Positions 49,169 to 58,481 of a stretch of 64,000 nt of DNA are shown one piece after another. Position numbers and translations under genes: made by a program. The notes beneath the pieces were generated by a model. That model was given only the letters and a program-made list of their open reading frames with translations. It did no database searches and was not told the origin of the DNA. This DNA is from CAVSNH01 sp963729275 (lineage in GTDB: Bacteria; Actinomycetota; Acidimicrobiia; Acidimicrobiales; RAAP-2), in the NCBI GenBank assembly GCA_963729275.1, contig CAVSNH010000013.1, positions 868,001-932,000 on the forward strand, in the 5' to 3' direction. The stretch's first letter is position 1. Each line of letters begins with the position of its first letter.

Positions 49169-50548
49169 GTGGTCCCGGTGAGAGCAGTGACCGAGGTTCT
49201 CGACCTGCTCCGCAACGTGGCCGGCCCCCACGTCATCGTCGACCCGGACGTGGTTGCCTCGTATACGACGGACTGGACGGGCCGGTTCGTCGGGCACAGC
49301 TCGGCCGTCGTACGGCCGGGCTCGACCGAGGAGGTGGCGGCGGTCGTCGAGACATGCCGTGACCTCGGCGTGGCCCTCGTCCCCCAGGGCGGCAACACCG
49401 GACTGGTCGGTGGTGGGGTGCCGCTCGGCGGCGAGGTCGTGCTCAGCCTTCGAGGGTTGCAACGGCTCGACCCCGTCGAGCCGTTGGCCGGCCAGCTCAC
49501 GGCCGGGGCCGGCGTCACCATCGGCCAGGTCCACCAGGCGGCCGCGGCCGCCGGCTGGTCCTACGGCGTCGATCTCGGCAGCCGTGACTCGGCCACCGTC
49601 GGCGGCACCCTGGCCACCAATGCCGGGGGCATTCACATGATTCGCTACGGCGACACCAAGGCCCAGGTCGTCGGAGTCGAGGCCGTCCTCGGGACGGGTG
49701 CCGTCGTGTCCCACCTCGGCGGCCTCATCAAGGACAACACCGGCTACCATCTGCCCAGCCTGCTGTGCGGCAGCGAGGGCACGCTGGCCGTGATCACCTC
49801 GGCCCGACTGCGCCTCGTGCCGACCCTGGCGTGCCGCACGGTGGCCGTGGTTGCGTTCCCGTCGGTGGCCGGAGCCGTGTCCGCCACCGGCCTCTACCGG
49901 CGGTCGCTCACCACCCTCGAGGCTTGCGAGATGTTCCTCCAGCCCGGGCTCGAGCTGGTCTGCGCTGTCACCGGCCTCCGATCGCCGTTCGAGAGAGCAC
50001 ACGCGGCCTACCTGTTGGTCGAGGTGGCCGACCGCACCGACCCGACCGACGCACTGTCAGCCGTCACCGCCGCCGTCGTTGGGGCGGACGACGTGGTGGT
50101 GGCCACCGAGCCATGGCGACGAGCCGAGTTGTGGCGCTTCCGGGAGGGCCACACCGAAGCCGTCAACTCCCTCGGTCCACCTCACAAGCTGGACGTCACT
50201 CTCCCGGCCGGCGAGATGGCCGGTTTCGTCGACGCGGTGCCATCGGTGGTCGAGGCGACGGCACCGGGCGCCCGGACATGGTTGTTCGGTCATCTCGGCG
50301 ACGGCAACATCCACGTCAACGTGACCGGCGTGGACCCTGATGACGACGGCGTGGACGCGGCGGTCTTCGGGCTCGTGGCCGAACTCGGCGGGAGCATCAG
50401 CGCCGAGCACGGCATCGGGACGGCCAAGCGCGCCTTCCTCCACCTGTCGCGCACGCCGTCTGAGATCGAGGCCTTCCGAGCCATAAAGTCGGCCCTCGAC
50501 CCGGCCGGGATCCTCAACCCCAACGTGCTGCTGCCGGAAGCCAGTTGA
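49169..50548 (+). CDS. FAD-linked oxidase (GlcD / D-2-hydroxyacid dehydrogenase type)
   Basis: A 459-residue VAO-family flavoprotein. The FAD-binding half has VVRPGSTEEVAAVV, VPQGGNTGLVGGGVP and the pyrophosphate loop GSRDSATVGGTLATNAGG. The C-terminal half carries the substrate/metal motif LFGHLGDGNIHVNV and SAEHGIGTAKR. It oxidises a D-2-hydroxy acid such as D-lactate, glycolate or D-2-hydroxyglutarate; which one cannot be told. No iron-sulphur partner gene (GlcF type) is adjacent. GTG codons at 49169 and 49178 are both possible starts. Confidence 0.93.
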   Translation: MVPVRAVTEVLDLLRNVAGPHVIVDPDVVASYTTDWTGRFVGHSSAVVRPGSTEEVAAVVETCRDLGVALVPQGGNTGLVGGGVPLGGEVVLSLRGLQRLDPVEPLAGQLTAGAGVTIGQVHQAAAAAGWSYGVDLGSRDSATVGGTLATNAGGIHMIRYGDTKAQVVGVEAVLGTGAVVSHLGGLIKDNTGYHLPSLLCGSEGTLAVITSARLRLVPTLACRTVAVVAFPSVAGAVSATGLYRRSLTTLEACEMFLQPGLELVCAVTGLRSPFERAHAAYLLVEVADRTDPTDALSAVTAAVVGADDVVVATEPWRRAELWRFREGHTEAVNSLGPPHKLDVTLPAGEMAGFVDAVPSVVEATAPGARTWLFGHLGDGNIHVNVTGVDPDDDGVDAAVFGLVAELGGSISAEHGIGTAKRAFLHLSRTPSEIEAFRAIKSALDPAGILNPNVLLPEAS

Positions 50549-50717
50549 CCGTGTCGACAGGCGGTCTCGTCCGATCGCCGGCCGGCCAACGCTGTCACCG
50601 CCGTCCCGATGGAGGGAGTGAGCCACGGGCGACCAGAACCGTCTGACCCCGGGCCGGTTCACACTGGCTGACGACGTCCCCGTCGCCCACACCTCGGCGG
50701 GCGGCTACGGCGAGGCC

Positions 50718-51140
50718 ATGCCGCCTCCCGTGCTGGCCGCCTGCACCGAGCCGCTGACGGATGGCGCACACCTTCGCGGAACGTGGCGAGTGGTCTCGGT
50801 TCTGGTCGACGGCGCTCAGGTGGTCGACCATCCCGCCGGCGGCCACGTCCAACGCATCGAGCAATGCGGCGACCGGCTGGTGGTCACCGCGGGCGGGGTG
50901 GTCCATGACATGCGCTGCGACGGGACCGAGGCCCACGGCGTCCACGACGTGGCCGAGTTCGACAAGACGACACCCATCACGGTCGTCGCCACCTACGAGG
51001 ACGGCGTCCACGTGCTTCGCCCTGTCGGCCTACCCGGCATCGAGGTGACCCGTCGCCTGGAAGGTGAGCGCCTGATCTGGACCTATGTCGGCTTTGTGGC
51101 CATCCTCGAGCTGGCCACCGCCCGCACCGGCGCGACGTGA
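50718..51140 (+). CDS. Small beta-rich hypothetical protein
   Basis: A 140-residue protein whose second half looks like a lipocalin-like beta barrel: RGTWRVVSVLVDGAQV, DRLVVTAGGVVHDM, ITVVATYEDGVHVLRP, GIEVTRRLEGERLIWTYVG. There is no signal peptide. The frame stays open and protein-like upstream to about 50625 (RFTLADDVPVAHTSAGG), but only ACG or CTG could start there, so the real N-terminus may lie upstream of the ATG used. Function unknown. It lies 77 bp before the GNAT gene in the same direction. Confidence 0.68.
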   Translation: MPPPVLAACTEPLTDGAHLRGTWRVVSVLVDGAQVVDHPAGGHVQRIEQCGDRLVVTAGGVVHDMRCDGTEAHGVHDVAEFDKTTPITVVATYEDGVHVLRPVGLPGIEVTRRLEGERLIWTYVGFVAILELATARTGAT

Positions 51141-51214
51141 ACGGCAGCCACCGGCCGATCGATGTCGTGCGCTCGGTGCACCGCATCCATTCGACCGTCT
51201 GCTAAGACCACGAG

Positions 51215-51805
51215 GTGACGGTCTTCGAAGCGGCGTGGCTGAACGGAGCCGACCAAACGTCGCAGGCGGCGGGAGTGACGGCAAGGGCTTTGCGGGACAG
51301 CCCGACATCCCTGGCTGTCTCCGACGATCCCTTGGTCCGTCTCGAGATGTGCTACAGCGCGTTCACCCAGATGCTGGCCACCTCGCGAGTGTCCGGGGTC
51401 CGGCGAGGTGAGTGCGTCCTCGCCGTGGCCGCGGCGGAGACGCCGGGGCACTGCGTCGCGTCGATGATTCCCCCCGAGGTGAGGGCCCTCGACCCACCCG
51501 GCCCGAAGGCGAACGACGCCGAGCGCTTCCTCCACCTGGGCTCGATCATGGCCGAGCACGATCTCCCCGAGCCCCATTGGCACGTCGGACCAGTGGGCGT
51601 CGAGCCCGGATTCCAAGGCATGGGGATGGGGAGGACGGCCATGAGACTCCTGTGCGACGAGTTCGACACCCACGGGCGGGTGGCCTGGCTGGAGACCGAC
51701 AAGCCGGAGAACGTCCGCTTCTACATCGGCCTGGGGTTCGAAGTGGCCGACGAGGCTCCGATCCTTTCGGTGCCCAACTGGTTCATGCGACGCGACCCGC
51801 GCTGA
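51215..51805 (+). CDS. GNAT-family N-acetyltransferase
   Basis: A 196-residue acetyltransferase. HWHVGPVGVEPGFQGMGMGRTAMRLL contains the acetyl-CoA pyrophosphate loop Q-G-M-G-M-G (usual Q/RxxGxG/A), and VAWLETDKPENVRFYIGLGFEV is the C-terminal motif of the common ribosomal-protein/antibiotic acetyltransferase group. The N-terminal half is more variable and would hold the acceptor site. The acceptor is unknown. It starts with GTG. Confidence 0.87.
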   Translation: MTVFEAAWLNGADQTSQAAGVTARALRDSPTSLAVSDDPLVRLEMCYSAFTQMLATSRVSGVRRGECVLAVAAAETPGHCVASMIPPEVRALDPPGPKANDAERFLHLGSIMAEHDLPEPHWHVGPVGVEPGFQGMGMGRTAMRLLCDEFDTHGRVAWLETDKPENVRFYIGLGFEVADEAPILSVPNWFMRRDPR

Positions 51806-51901
51806 GTCGGGCGACTCCGGCCAGCACTCGGCCGCCCCGGTAGATTCGCTGTCGATCAGCCCGGAGGCGACGACGGATACCGGCGAGAAGGGGGAACCCC
51901 G

Positions 51902-53101
51902 ATGGCGAAGGTGCTGTGCGTGCTCTATGACGATCCGGTCGACGGATACCCGAACACCTATCCCAGAGACGACCTCCCCCGCATCACCTCCTACCCCGGG
52001 GGGCAGACGACCCCCTCGCCGCAGGCCATCGACTTCACACCCGGGGAGCTACTGGGCAGCGTCTCCGGGGAGCTCGGCTTGCGGCGCTTCCTCGAGCAGG
52101 GAGGCCACACCTTCGTCGTGACATCGGACAAGGACAGGCCCGACTCGGTCTTCGAGCGCGAGCTGGTCGACGCCGACGTCGTGATCTCTCAGCCGTTCTG
52201 GCCGGCCTACCTCACGGCCGAGCGGATGGCCACGGCATCGAACCTGAAGCTCGCCATCACGGCCGGCATCGGCTCGGACCACGTCGACCTCCAAGCGGCC
52301 ATCGACCGCGGGATCACGGTCGCCGAGGTCACGTACTCCAACTCGATCAGTGTCTCCGAGCACGTCGTCATGATGGTCCTGGCCCTTGTGCGCAACTACA
52401 TCCCGTCCTACGGGTGGGTCGTGCGGGGTGGCTGGAACATCGCCGACTGCGTCGAGCGTTCCTACGACCTCGAAGGCATGAAGGTGGGAACGGTGGCCGC
52501 CGGTCGCATCGGCCTGGCCGTCCTCCGGCGTCTCAAGCCCTTCGACGTCGAGCTGCACTACACCGATCGGCACCGCCTGTCACCGGAGATCGAGCAGGAG
52601 CTGGACCTGACCTTCCAGGAGACGGCGGCGGCCATGGTGCCCGACCTCGACGTCGTCACCATCAACGCGCCCCTCTACCCGGAGACGGAGGGGCTCTTCG
52701 ACGACGAGCTGATCTCCACCATGAAGCGGGGGGCCTACCTCGTCAACACCGCCCGCGGGAAGATCTGCGACCGGGACGCGGTCGTGCGAGCGCTCGAGTC
52801 TGGTCAGCTGGCCGGGTATGCGGGGGACGTCTGGTTCCCTCAGCCGCCGCCCAAGGACCACCCGTGGCGAACCATGCCCCATCACGGCATGACCCCACAC
52901 ATCTCGGGGACATCACTGTCGGCGCAAGCCCGCTACGCGGCCGGGACGCGGGAGATCCTCGAGTGCTTCTTCGAGGGGCGGCCCATCCGCCAGGAATACC
53001 TCATCGTCGAAGGTGGACAACTGGCCGGGGCCGGCGCCCACTCCTACAGCGCCGGCAACGTCACCTCGGGATCGGAGGACGCAGCTCGCTTCAAGAGCTG
53101 A
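51902..53101 (+). CDS. fdh: NAD-dependent formate dehydrogenase
   Basis: A 399-residue metal-free formate dehydrogenase (formate + NAD to CO2 + NADH), D-2-hydroxyacid-dehydrogenase superfamily. It is very close to the Pseudomonas sp. 101 enzyme as I remember it: MAKVLCVLYDDPVDGYP, ISQPFWPAYLT, GTVAAGRIGLAVLRRL (NAD loop), LVNTARGK (catalytic Arg) and GMTPHISGT (catalytic His) are all present. Asn147 matches the substrate-binding Asn146. Two cysteines of that enzyme are replaced here: the residue before Asn147 is Ser, and NCPLHPET reads NAPLYPET. GAAGGGGGAA precedes the ATG. It stands alone but fits with the formaldehyde dehydrogenase at 35479. Confidence 0.97.
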   Translation: MAKVLCVLYDDPVDGYPNTYPRDDLPRITSYPGGQTTPSPQAIDFTPGELLGSVSGELGLRRFLEQGGHTFVVTSDKDRPDSVFERELVDADVVISQPFWPAYLTAERMATASNLKLAITAGIGSDHVDLQAAIDRGITVAEVTYSNSISVSEHVVMMVLALVRNYIPSYGWVVRGGWNIADCVERSYDLEGMKVGTVAAGRIGLAVLRRLKPFDVELHYTDRHRLSPEIEQELDLTFQETAAAMVPDLDVVTINAPLYPETEGLFDDELISTMKRGAYLVNTARGKICDRDAVVRALESGQLAGYAGDVWFPQPPPKDHPWRTMPHHGMTPHISGTSLSAQARYAAGTREILECFFEGRPIRQEYLIVEGGQLAGAGAHSYSAGNVTSGSEDAARFKS

Positions 53102-53124
53102 ACGACCACGCGTAGGATGCGCGC

Positions 53125-53745
53125 GTGGCCGCGTCGGACCTCGCCCAACAGGAACGGAGGACCATCTCCGACCTGTTCGTTCAGCTCGGCCCCGATGCCC
53201 CGACCCTCTGTAGTGGATGGGTCACTGCCGACCTGGCCGCCCACCTGGTTGCCCGCGAGCGGCGGCCGGACAGCGGTCCCGGGCTCGTGTGGCCGCCCCT
53301 CGCCGCCCACACCGACAAGGTTCGTCGGTCGATCCGGGACAGGACTCCCTGGGAGCGACTGATCGCCTCCGTGCGCCAGGGACCGCCACTGCTCCTCCGC
53401 CCCTTCGACGGTCCGATGAACACCGTCGAGTTCTTCGTCCACGTCGAGGACGTGCGTCGGGCGCAGTCGGACTGGTACGTGCGGGCCGTCTCCAAGGAGA
53501 TGGGCGATGCCCTCTGGGCACGGGTGGGAGCGGGGGGAATGGCGAAGAGGGTCCCGGCGACGATCGAGCTGGTCTCCGAAGGTCGCGAACCGAAGACCAA
53601 GGGCTCCGGGCCACGCATCGAGATCCGGGGTGACCCTGGAGAGCACATCCTGTTCGCCTCCGGGCGCCAGTCGGCGGCCAAAGTCGACATCGACGGGGAC
53701 CCGGCGCTCGTGGCCCAGCTGCGATCGGCCCCTCTGGGCATCTAG
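53125..53745 (+). CDS. TIGR03085-type DinB/maleylpyruvate-isomerase-like protein
   Basis: A 206-residue protein of the mycothiol-dependent maleylpyruvate isomerase / DinB-like helical-bundle group. LFVQLGPDAPTLCSGWVTADLAAHLVARERRPDS carries the first metal-histidine region and FFVHVEDVRRAQ the second. Together with the lead-in DLAQQERRTISDLF they match the TIGR03085 actinobacterial family. Relatives bind zinc and some use mycothiol. The true substrate is unknown. The GTG start lies 23 bp after the fdh stop, so both may be on one transcript. Confidence 0.87.
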   Translation: MAASDLAQQERRTISDLFVQLGPDAPTLCSGWVTADLAAHLVARERRPDSGPGLVWPPLAAHTDKVRRSIRDRTPWERLIASVRQGPPLLLRPFDGPMNTVEFFVHVEDVRRAQSDWYVRAVSKEMGDALWARVGAGGMAKRVPATIELVSEGREPKTKGSGPRIEIRGDPGEHILFASGRQSAAKVDIDGDPALVAQLRSAPLGI

Positions 53746-53872
53746 CCCCACGGGACCGGAGGACCGGGCCTCGGTCACAACCTGACCGGTCGTCGGTGGG
53801 CGCCGAAGCCACCTCGCCGCGCCACCAGTACCGGAGATGACGGCGCCGCCGCCGGATGGGCAAACTGAGGCT

Positions 53873-55135
53873 ATGGACCCTGTCGTTCGAAGGATCCGGC
53901 TGGAGGAGGGACCCGAGTTCCGGCGGTCGGTGATGGTTCCATTCCTCGATCCGTTTGCCGGTGACGCCGATCAACTCGCCGACGAGAACCTCTGGCAATC
54001 CAAGGCCGAGCTGGATCGGGCCTGGGTGGTCGACACCGGGGACCGTTTCGCCGGCAACGCCTGCGTCTACAGCATGGACGTCACTCTCCCGGCCCCACCG
54101 GGTCGTCCCTGTCCGACCATCGCCATGGCAGGGGTCAGCGCGGTCGGGATCCACCCGACCCACCGCCGGCGCGGCTTCCTGCGCCAGTTGATTGGCGCCA
54201 TGCACGACGATGCCCGGGAGCGGGGTGAGGCCATCGCCGGGCTCGAAGCGTCGGAGTCGCTCATCTACGGGAGATTCGGGTACGGCCTGGCCGCCAATCT
54301 GGCCGAATACGCCATCGACAGCCGGGCCTCGGCGTTCGCCGTGCCTGCTCCCGACCTCGATCTTGATCTGGTGGACAAGGACGAGGCGGCCAAAGTCCTC
54401 CCCGACCTGTTCGACCGCCAGCGCCGTACCCGGGCCGGGGAGGCCAGCCGGAGCTCGGGTTACTGGGCCCAGGTCCTGGTCGACCGCCCGCACCACCGAC
54501 GCGGGTCCGCCGCCCGCTTCCACGCCGTCTGCGACGAGGGGTACGTGCTGTACCGAGCCGTGTCCGAGGCGAACATGTTCCACGGGGAGCGCACCGCCAT
54601 CTCCATCGACGAGCTCCGCGGCAACACCCCCGAGGTCGAAGCCGGCCTCTGGCGATTCGTGTTCGACCTCGATCTCGTGGGCCAGGTCAACTACCGGCGC
54701 GGCCCGGTGGACGAGCCGATCCGTTGGCGGTTGGCCGACCCGCGCCAATTGCGGACGGTCCACATCGAGGACCGGCTCTATGTGAGGATCCTTGACACAT
54801 CGAAGGCATTCGAGGCCCGGGGCTATTCGGGCCAGGGCCGCCTGGTCCTCGATGTCCTGGCACCGGCTTCGTCCGAAGGGGAGGCCGACCCGGCGCCCGG
54901 GCGCTGGGTGCTCGAGGCCGGGCCGGACGGCTCCTCCTGCCGGCATGCCCGTCGCGGCGAAGACGCCGACCTCCGCCTGGACCTGGCCGCCCTCGGCTCC
55001 CTCTACATGGGTGGGTTCCCGGCGTCACTCCTGGCCGCCGGCGGGCGCGTCGAGGAGTTGCGGGCGTCGAGTCTGGCCAGAGCCGACGCCTTGCTCGTCA
55101 CCCGCCCGTCCCCGAGGAGCGGCACGGCCTTCTGA
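53873..55135 (+). CDS. Eis-family GNAT N-acetyltransferase
   Basis: A 420-residue Eis-type acetyltransferase with two tandem GNAT-like domains and a sterol-carrier-protein-like C-terminal domain. The acetyl-CoA loop VSAVGIHPTHRRRGFLRQL (V-G-x-x-x-x-x-R-R-x-G) is intact, IYGRFGYGLAA is the usual following motif, and the protein ends with the terminal carboxylate region RPSPRSGTAF as in the family. Mycobacterial Eis acetylates aminoglycosides and proteins; this homologue's substrate is unknown. ATG 53873 is preferred; an in-frame ATG lies 36 nt upstream. Confidence 0.9.
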   Translation: MDPVVRRIRLEEGPEFRRSVMVPFLDPFAGDADQLADENLWQSKAELDRAWVVDTGDRFAGNACVYSMDVTLPAPPGRPCPTIAMAGVSAVGIHPTHRRRGFLRQLIGAMHDDARERGEAIAGLEASESLIYGRFGYGLAANLAEYAIDSRASAFAVPAPDLDLDLVDKDEAAKVLPDLFDRQRRTRAGEASRSSGYWAQVLVDRPHHRRGSAARFHAVCDEGYVLYRAVSEANMFHGERTAISIDELRGNTPEVEAGLWRFVFDLDLVGQVNYRRGPVDEPIRWRLADPRQLRTVHIEDRLYVRILDTSKAFEARGYSGQGRLVLDVLAPASSEGEADPAPGRWVLEAGPDGSSCRHARRGEDADLRLDLAALGSLYMGGFPASLLAAGGRVEELRASSLARADALLVTRPSPRSGTAF

Positions 55136-55190
55136 CACCGGGCTGCAGCACGGCACCCTCTGGCCACTGACCCGGCGGAGCCTGAGTCGG

Positions 55191-56690
55191 TCAGGAAGGG
55201 AACTGCACCTGTTCGGCTTGGGCGAGGAGCGAGCTTCGGTCGGCGGCCAGGAGGTAGCCGCCATTGATGGCCGTGTCCAAGCTGGCCTTGTAGTCGGCCA
55301 GGTAGCCGTTCTTGTCGTGGTACAGGCTGACCAAGGTGGCTGAGCTGAACGGGACCGCCGACCCGAACAAGGAGCAGATCACGCTGGTACCGGCCGGCGC
55401 CGCACCGCTGAGGGTCGACACGGGGACGTCGACGGCGGGGGTCCGGACGCCGCCGATGACGTTGCCATGGCTGTCCAGGGCCAAGGCCGCCGGCTTGGTG
55501 CTGGCCAGACGGAACGGTGGCGGCGACGGCGGCGGGGTCCCGTTGTCCACCCACCGGTTGAAGGCGGCGAAGGCGGCCTGGACGACGACGTGTTGCGGGC
55601 CGTCGTTGATGGGGGTGGTGCAGCCGAGGGCTCCGGCGGCCGAGCCGACGAGATAGGCGTCGGCGTGTGACGTACCCGCCACCTCCCACGTGCGGATCCG
55701 ATCGGTGTTGGGCTGCTGAGCGGAGGCGTAGCCCAGCTCGATGAGGTCGGTCTGCGTCTCGAACATGAAGACAGGAACGCTGAGGTCGGTACGGATTCGC
55801 AGGCCGGTCGAGCCCTGACGGGAAGGGCTCGAGGGGATGGACACGCCGGTCAGGGTGGCGCCCGTACCGCCCCGACTGTGAATGAAGATCCCGTCGAAGG
55901 CATGAGTGACCGGTTGCAGCGCGTCGGCGAATGTCGTCAGATAGAAGGCGGACTGCGACTCACCCACTGCCACCACATGCCGGGGATGGAGTCCTCCGAG
56001 GACCTCAGACCCCTTCGCCGTCTGGAGGGCCCGCCCGATCTGGGCGAACATGTCCAGCGCGTACTGGTCACCGGGGTGATGGAGGGTTCCGTACCGGGCC
56101 GGCTCCTCGTGGATCAGGCCGCCGCTGGCTGCGGCCGACAGGGAACCGAGGAGCGGCGTGCCACCGTTGACGGCCAAGGCCTGGGCGGACACCCCCACAT
56201 AGGCATACCCGTCTCTCATGAGCTCGGGATTGAGATAGTCCCAATCAGGATCCGACTCTCCGGCAGAGACGTTCAGCCATTCGACGACCACCGTGCCGTT
56301 GAACCGGGCCGGGTCGGTCGGCCGGCGGACCAGGATCCGCGTTCGATACGGAGCCGTTGTCGCCGGTGCGATGGTCCATTTGCCGTCATTGGGCGCCGAT
56401 GTGGCCGTGAAGGCAGTCGCCGTCCCGGAGGCGAAGAACTCCTGCTCGACGTAGCCATTGGCGGCCAGGTCGAGAGGCAGGCCGGAGAGCGGCTCGACGA
56501 CGTGGCCCACCGTGATGGGACCGGTCAGGGTGGCCTCGGCTGGATAGGTCGCCTTCGGAGGAGCCGAGATCGTTCCCGGCTGGGACGTGCTACTGGTGGA
56601 GCCCTGATCGCTGCCGCAGGCACCGGCCACAAGGACGACCACCGCGAACACCCCGAACATCGCGTAGGTGGTTCTGTTGGACGAGCTCAC
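55191..56690 (-). CDS. Lipoprotein with an alpha/beta-hydrolase domain
   Basis: A 499-residue exported protein. The signal peptide YAMFGVFAVVVLVAGAC ends in the lipobox VAGAC. A Ser/Thr-rich linker and then a large alpha/beta-hydrolase domain follow (PF20091-like). The nucleophile is in VVAVGESQSAFYL (GESQS), with WLNVSAGESDPDWDYL, FMFETQTDLIELGY (acid) and WEVAGTSHADAYLVG (His) also visible. Such proteins are extracellular esterases or hydrolases of unknown substrate. It starts with GTG and is divergent from the PQQ-propeller lipoprotein; the 170-bp gap holds their promoters but no obvious operator. Confidence 0.87.
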   Translation of the reverse strand: MSSSNRTTYAMFGVFAVVVLVAGACGSDQGSTSSTSQPGTISAPPKATYPAEATLTGPITVGHVVEPLSGLPLDLAANGYVEQEFFASGTATAFTATSAPNDGKWTIAPATTAPYRTRILVRRPTDPARFNGTVVVEWLNVSAGESDPDWDYLNPELMRDGYAYVGVSAQALAVNGGTPLLGSLSAAASGGLIHEEPARYGTLHHPGDQYALDMFAQIGRALQTAKGSEVLGGLHPRHVVAVGESQSAFYLTTFADALQPVTHAFDGIFIHSRGGTGATLTGVSIPSSPSRQGSTGLRIRTDLSVPVFMFETQTDLIELGYASAQQPNTDRIRTWEVAGTSHADAYLVGSAAGALGCTTPINDGPQHVVVQAAFAAFNRWVDNGTPPPSPPPFRLASTKPAALALDSHGNVIGGVRTPAVDVPVSTLSGAAPAGTSVICSLFGSAVPFSSATLVSLYHDKNGYLADYKASLDTAINGGYLLAADRSSLLAQAEQVQFPS

Positions 56691-56860
56691 ATGCGACTCG
56701 CAGTTGGGCGGATGGACGCGGTGATGTTACGCCGCGAGCTGATCTTGGGCTCATCCCCTGATCGGTCGAACGCCGCCAGCCGGGGAACACGGCGGTCGAG
56801 GCGTGGCTTGTCGCTGAAGGCCATCAGCTCCCCGAGGCAACCTCGATCTATGTTGCTGCC

Positions 56861-58417
56861 ATGGGACGCCGTGGGGCTCGGACGGCGCTCGTCGCTGCCG
56901 CGCTGGTCGCCGTCTGTCTGGCGGGATGTGCCTCGGGCACGTCGATCACCGCCGCGCCACCTCCCTCCAACGACGCGTTCACAGCCGCTCCGCCGGAGGT
57001 GGTGTCGGCCGGGTCCAGCCAATGGCCGCTTCCGGGCCACGACTACGACAACACTCGTGACGCCGGTCGATCGCCCATCGATGCGCAATCGGTCGCTCGT
57101 CTGGCTCCGTCCTGGACGGTTGCGATGACCGGTGAGCTCACCACCGTGCCCATCATCCTTGGAGCCCGGATCTACGTCGAAGACGACAACGGTTCTGTGG
57201 TGTCGATCGACCGCTCGACCGGACGCGTCCTTTGGCGGAGCAAGCCGTTGGGCTTCTCCATCGGGCCCGACGGGGTGGCGGTCGGGTGGGGCAAGGTGTT
57301 CGCGGCCACGGGGAACGGGGTCGTGGCGCTCAGTGCCACCACCGGGTCGTCCGTCTGGTCCCGACGGCTGACGACGACACCCAGCGAAGGCGTCGATGAC
57401 CAACCCACGGTGGCGGATGGACGAGTCTTCGTGGCCACCGTCCCCGTGAGCGCCGGCGGCATCTACAAGGGCGGCGACCGGGGATGGCTGTTCGCCCTCG
57501 ACGCGTCCACAGGGAGGACCGACTGGTCGTTCGACACCGTCAAGTCGCCCGACATATGGGGCAACCCGGCCGTCAATTCCGGCGGCGGCGCCTGGTACCC
57601 ACCATCGATCGACGTGGCGGCCAACCGGGTCTATTGGGGAACGGCCAACCCCGCCCCCTTCCCAGGCACCACCCAGTACCCGAATGGCTCGAGCCGGCCG
57701 GGCAGCAATCTCTACACCGATTCGACGCTGGCTCTCGACCTCAGATCGGGGCGGCTGGTCTGGTATCACCAGGCCACGGCGCACGACATCTTCGACCGGG
57801 ATTTCGTCCACACGATGATCGTCAACATCCCGGGGGCGTCGCCGCGACAAGTGATCGTCGGGACGGGAAAGAGCGGATTCGTGCTCGGGTACGACCCGAC
57901 GTCGGGTCGACTCCTCTGGCGCACACCCGTGGGCATGCACCACAACGGTGAGCTGACGGCGCTCTCCGGCCCCACGGTGGTGCTCCCCGGCACCTACGGC
58001 GGCGTGCTCACCCCGCCTGCATCGGCGAACGGAGTCGTCTACGCCGCCACCCTGAATGCGCCCGACACGCTCTACCCGGACCGGACCGCCTATTTCGGGG
58101 GCAAGCTCGGCACCTTTCCGGGGGACGTCGTCGCCATCAACGCTCTCACCGGCAAGGTCGTCTGGGACACCACGGTGCCCGGTGACCCGACGGGTGGTGC
58201 AACCGTCGTGAACAACCTGGTCCTGACGGCCACATACCAGGGGACCCTGGTGGCCATCGATCGCTCCACTGGGCGGATCGTCATGGAACGTGTCCTGCCC
58301 GGTGCCGTGAACGGCTGGATGGCCATCTCTGACAACCTCGTGGTCGTCCCCATCACCGGCAGTCACCCGAGCGAGGTGCTGGCCCTCCGTCTTCCTGGCG
58401 ACCCACCCAGCCACTGA
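56861..58417 (+). CDS. PQQ-like beta-propeller lipoprotein
   Basis: A 518-residue exported protein: TALVAAALVAVCLAGCAS ends in a lipobox (LAGC). The rest is an eight-bladed quinoprotein-type propeller with repeated tryptophan-docking patterns (VVSIDRSTGRVLWRSK, VVALSATTGSSVWSR, LFALDASTGRTDWSF, LALDLRSGRLVWYHQ, VVAINALTGKVVWDT). Sequences such as DIFDRDFVHTMI and WGNPAVNSGGGAWYPPSID suggest PQQ-alcohol-dehydrogenase ancestry, but I do not see the disulphide ring of adjacent cysteines or the calcium/PQQ ligands clearly. It may be an enzyme or a structural propeller. Confidence 0.85.
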   Translation: MGRRGARTALVAAALVAVCLAGCASGTSITAAPPPSNDAFTAAPPEVVSAGSSQWPLPGHDYDNTRDAGRSPIDAQSVARLAPSWTVAMTGELTTVPIILGARIYVEDDNGSVVSIDRSTGRVLWRSKPLGFSIGPDGVAVGWGKVFAATGNGVVALSATTGSSVWSRRLTTTPSEGVDDQPTVADGRVFVATVPVSAGGIYKGGDRGWLFALDASTGRTDWSFDTVKSPDIWGNPAVNSGGGAWYPPSIDVAANRVYWGTANPAPFPGTTQYPNGSSRPGSNLYTDSTLALDLRSGRLVWYHQATAHDIFDRDFVHTMIVNIPGASPRQVIVGTGKSGFVLGYDPTSGRLLWRTPVGMHHNGELTALSGPTVVLPGTYGGVLTPPASANGVVYAATLNAPDTLYPDRTAYFGGKLGTFPGDVVAINALTGKVVWDTTVPGDPTGGATVVNNLVLTATYQGTLVAIDRSTGRIVMERVLPGAVNGWMAISDNLVVVPITGSHPSEVLALRLPGDPPSH

Positions 58418-58481
58418 GCTGGGGTGACCGAAGCCCATGGCCGCGCCACCCACCTCCGCTCCCTGGATACAGTCATCGGCC

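Noticed and set aside
53837..53872. Upstream ATG as start of the Eis-like gene
   Set aside because: It would add 12 residues (APPPDGQTEA) not expected in the family; the ATG at 53873 gives the normal N-terminus, although the upstream one cannot be excluded.
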